From Clostridiales bacterium (GTDB lineage: Bacteria > Bacillota > Clostridia > Oscillospirales > Oscillospiraceae): 24,433 nucleotides of DNA. Numbering within the stretch: the first letter of the stretch is position 1; each line of letters starts with the position of its first letter. The position numbers and the translations under genes are program-made. Of this stretch, positions 22,218 to 24,433 are shown piece by piece. The stretch is taken from assembly GCA_018374635.1 (NCBI GenBank), contig JAHAEW010000046.1, positions 1-24,433 on the forward strand, given 5' to 3'. Below the pieces are notes generated by a model that was given only the letters and a program-made list of their open reading frames with translations, was not told where the DNA came from and searched no databases.

Positions 22218-23363
22218 ATGAAGCCACATGTGGTACTGATCGGCGGAGGGCTGATGTCCGCCGCGGCAGCGGCGGCTCTGGCCCGGGCCGGACATCCGGT
22301 CACCGTGCTGGAAAAGGGCGAACTGGCCCGCGGCGCATCGGGCGCGAACCTGGGGCAGCTCTCCCTCTTCGACCGCATCGAGCCCTGGCACTATGCCCTG
22401 GCCCGCGAGACCTTTGAGGAGTTCTCCCGCCTGGGAGAAACCATCGAATACGACTGCTCCGGCGGCGTGGTGGTCCTCCAGGACGAGGCCCAGTACAAGG
22501 GGGCACTCCCCGTCTGCGACGCCCTGCGCCGCCTGGGTGAGCCCGCCCGCATCCTGGCGGGCAGGGAGGCCCGGGTGGTGGAACCCTTCCTGGACGACAC
22601 GGTGATCCACAGCGTGCTCCACTGCCCCCATGAGGGCAAGCTCAATCCCCTGCTCACCACCCTCCACTACTACCGCCAGGCCGAGGACGCCGGAGCGGAG
22701 ATCCGCCTCCACACCTGCGTGACCGGATTTGAGACCTGCGGCGACGCAGTCACCGCCGTGCAGACCAATCAGGGCCGGGTGGAGGGCGGGCTCTTCGTCA
22801 ACGCCGCCGGAGCCTGGAGCCTGGGCCTGGCCGGAATGCTGGGGCTCTCCATCCCCCTGGGCTACCACCGGGCCACCGCCTTTGTCTCCCAGCCCGTTCC
22901 CCCCTGCATCCGGGGCCCCATCGTGGGCGGCGAGATGTTCCTGGCCCACCGGGATATGTCCCTGCGCCGCCACATCGGTCTGGGCGGCGTGCAGACCGCC
23001 CACGGCAGCGTCATCATCGCCCAGGCCACCGAGACCTCCGGGGTGGACAGCCGGGAGGTCACTCTCCCGGGCCTGTGCCTCACCGCCCGCACCTTCCTGG
23101 ACCACTTCCCCACCCTGGGCGATCTGGAGATCGTCCGGGCCTGGGCCTGCGTCACCCCCTTCACCCACGACGGGCTCCCCATCTTCGGGTTCAGCCGCTC
23201 CTTCCCCAACTTCTTCCATTTCACCGGCTTCAAGGGGGCCTTCTCCATCGCCCCCGCCGCCGCCCGCGTGCTGGTGCGCGCCCTGGACGAGGGCTTCCTG
23301 TGGGAGGGCGGCGCCTTCTCCCCCGACCGTACCGTCTCCGCCCTTGGAAAGGAGGAATTCTGA
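22218..23363 (+). CDS. FAD-dependent oxidoreductase, DAO/HcnC-like
   Basis: A 381-residue flavoprotein of the glycine/D-amino acid oxidase fold. The N-terminal FAD site is IGGGLMSAAAAAALARAGHPVTVLEKG; GELARGASGANLGQLS is the usual second FAD contact. The C-terminal DGLPIFGFSRSFPNFFHFTGFKGAFSIAPAAARVL segment closes the FAD site. The start at 22218 follows AAAGGAG by eight bases; an ATG 18 bases earlier lies before that site. In three-gene sets of this kind (HcnABC, octopine/nopaline oxidase, proline/hydroxyproline or sarcosine oxidoreductases), this subunit oxidises the amine or imino acid. Electrons pass to the small 2Fe-2S and second flavin subunits encoded next. The substrate is unknown. 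Confidence 0.92.
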   Translation: MKPHVVLIGGGLMSAAAAAALARAGHPVTVLEKGELARGASGANLGQLSLFDRIEPWHYALARETFEEFSRLGETIEYDCSGGVVVLQDEAQYKGALPVCDALRRLGEPARILAGREARVVEPFLDDTVIHSVLHCPHEGKLNPLLTTLHYYRQAEDAGAEIRLHTCVTGFETCGDAVTAVQTNQGRVEGGLFVNAAGAWSLGLAGMLGLSIPLGYHRATAFVSQPVPPCIRGPIVGGEMFLAHRDMSLRRHIGLGGVQTAHGSVIIAQATETSGVDSREVTLPGLCLTARTFLDHFPTLGDLEIVRAWACVTPFTHDGLPIFGFSRSFPNFFHFTGFKGAFSIAPAAARVLVRALDEGFLWEGGAFSPDRTVSALGKEEF

Positions 23364-23564
23364 TGCATCGGATCCAACGGCATCCGCACCTTCCGCCACA
23401 CCGCCCGCTATCACGAGCCCCGGGGCCTCTTCTGCGGCATCGGCCAGTGCATTGACTGCGTGATGGAGGTGGACGGCAGGCCCAACGTCAAGACCTGCAT
23501 CACCCGGGTCCGGGAGGGCATGACCATCCGCACCCAGGCGGGAAATGGAGGGAGCGCGTCATGA
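23363..23564 (+). pseudogene. HcnA-like (2Fe-2S) subunit gene, broken by an apparent internal deletion
   Basis: The ATG at 23363 follows a GGAGG and begins MHRIQRHP, as HcnA-like small subunits do, but this frame soon becomes meaningless and stops at 23455. The conserved C-terminal part is present in another frame from about 23376 to the TGA at 23562-23564: N-G-I-R-T-F-R-H-T-A-R-Y-H-E-P-R-G-L-F, then the four cluster cysteines in CGIGQCIDC ... VKTC. The join lies at CAACGGCATCCG (23375-23386), which reads both as the Q-R-H-P codons and as the N-G-I-R codons. About 35-40 residues expected between them are missing. A deletion between short direct repeats would explain this. It could also be a sequencing or assembly collapse. 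The flanking flavoprotein genes look intact. Confidence 0.75.
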
Positions 23565-24433
23565 AACACTATGATGTGATCGTGGTGGGGGCCGGGCCCG
23601 CCGGCCTGGGAGCCGCCATCGAGGCCGGACGGCTGGGGGCCAAAGTCCTCCTGCTGGACGAGAACGACCGCCCCGGCGGCCAGCTTTTCAAGCAGATCCA
23701 CAAGTTTTTCGGCTCCCGGGAGCACTACGCCGGGACCCGGGGCTTCGCCATCGGCCGCCAGCTGCTCCGGGAGGCCGAGGAGGCCGGGGTGGAGATCCAC
23801 CTGGGCCGCCGGGTGTGGGGCATTTTCCCCGACGGCAGCGTCACCGCCGCCAACGACGCCGAGAGCGTCCGCTACCAGGGCTCCTGCCTCATTCTGGCCA
23901 CCGGCGCCTCGGAGAACGCCCTGGCCTTCCCCGGCTGCACCCTCCCCGGCGTGATGACCGCCGGCGCGGCCCAGACCTTCGCCAACGTCCACCACGTCCT
24001 GCCTGGGCAGGACATCGTGATGGTTGGCTCGGGCAACGTGGGCCTCATCGTCACCTATCAGCTCCTCCAGGCGGGGGCCAACGTCGAGGCCATCCTGGAG
24101 GCTGCTCCCAGGCTCTCCGGCTACGCCGTCCACGCCGGAAAGGTCCGCCGGGCGGGCGTGCCCGTCCTTCTGAGCCACACGGTCACCCGGGCCATGGGCG
24201 ACGGCTCGCTGGAGGCCGTGGAGATCGCCCAGGTGGATGAGCACTTCGCCCCCATCCTGGGCACCGAGCAGGTCATCCCCTGCGACACCCTCTGCCTGGC
24301 CGTGGGCCTCACCCCCCGGGTAGAGCTGGCCGACGTGAGCGGGTGCGACCTGGTCTGGTCCGGACCCCTGGGCGGAAAGCTCCCCCGCCACAACAGGCAC
24401 ATGGAGAGCAGCCGCTCCAACATCCTGGTGGCC
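23561..24433 (+). CDS. NAD(P)/FAD-dependent oxidoreductase, HcnB-like (partial, runs off window)
   Basis: 291 codons are visible from the ATG at 23561, which overlaps the preceding stop (ATGA) and follows GGAGG by nine bases. The N-terminal FAD fold is VVGAGPAGLGAAIEAGRLGAKVLLLDE, followed by RPGGQLFKQIHKFFGS as in sarcosine-oxidase-alpha/HcnB-like flavoproteins. ILATGASENALAFPGCTLPGV is the ATG loop, and MVGSGNVGLIVTYQLLQAGANVEAILE the second dinucleotide fold. The C-terminal region, where family members often carry extra iron-sulfur-binding cysteines, lies beyond the window. It would pair with the DAO-like subunit and the small 2Fe-2S protein, which is damaged here. Confidence 0.93.
   Translation, partial: MKHYDVIVVGAGPAGLGAAIEAGRLGAKVLLLDENDRPGGQLFKQIHKFFGSREHYAGTRGFAIGRQLLREAEEAGVEIHLGRRVWGIFPDGSVTAANDAESVRYQGSCLILATGASENALAFPGCTLPGVMTAGAAQTFANVHHVLPGQDIVMVGSGNVGLIVTYQLLQAGANVEAILEAAPRLSGYAVHAGKVRRAGVPVLLSHTVTRAMGDGSLEAVEIAQVDEHFAPILGTEQVIPCDTLCLAVGLTPRVELADVSGCDLVWSGPLGGKLPRHNRHMESSRSNILVA

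Noticed and set aside
23355..23375. EcoRI, NsiI and BamHI recognition sequences clustered within 21 bases, resembling a cloning linker
   Set aside because: They overlap a natural ribosome binding site, start codon and HcnA-like N-terminal codons (MHRIQRHP), and no vector sequence is present. Coincidence is simpler.

Overview
This is a 24.4 kb GC-rich window with AT-rich intergenic control regions. Strong AGGAGG-type ribosome binding sites, many 1-4 base overlaps between genes, and the gene content suggest a fermentative, anaerobic clostridial Firmicute, probably an Oscillospiraceae-type gut organism (Flavonifractor / Intestinimonas / Lawsonibacter-like). The placement is inferred from style and content; there is no rRNA to confirm it. 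I saw no tRNA, rRNA, CRISPR array, insertion sequence or phage gene.

Layout. Bases 1-14513 are all minus strand. In transcription order from right to left they are: an NCS2 (xanthine/uracil-type) permease; a two-subunit molybdenum hydroxylase (2Fe-2S subunit, then molybdopterin subunit); a short-chain dehydrogenase; a homologue of methenyltetrahydromethanopterin cyclohydrolase (Mch); E1alpha, E1beta and E2 of an acetoin/2-oxoacid dehydrogenase complex; a COG0402 amidohydrolase (deaminase type); a RibD-C/dihydrofolate-reductase-fold protein; the E3 dihydrolipoyl dehydrogenase; a small ABM-fold protein; and a truncated metallo-beta-lactamase-fold hydrolase. An AT-rich control region (14514-15104) separates these from the plus-strand half. 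That half holds a GntR/UTRA regulator, a complete BMP-type (nucleoside-like) ABC importer (ATPase, two permeases, two tandem paralogous binding lipoproteins), a strong terminator, and an HcnC/HcnA/HcnB-like amine or imino-acid oxidoreductase set. The small iron-sulfur gene of that set is broken, and the last gene runs off the window.

How it may work together. Two importers, a molybdenum hydroxylase, a heterocycle deaminase, a pterin/pyrimidine-type reductase homologue, a cyclohydrolase homologue, an SDR and a lipoate-dependent dehydrogenase complex together look like one catabolic island for an imported nitrogen heterocycle, such as a purine, pterin or related compound. The best regulatory evidence is a related operator-like motif (TAGTAC / TTGTA-N5-TACAA) found just downstream of the permease promoter, just downstream of the BMP-transporter promoter, and upstream of E1alpha. 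This makes the GntR/UTRA protein the likely local regulator. The substrate is not known from sequence. The combination, and especially an Mch homologue in a presumed non-methanogenic, non-methylotrophic clostridium, is the main candidate for an undescribed system.
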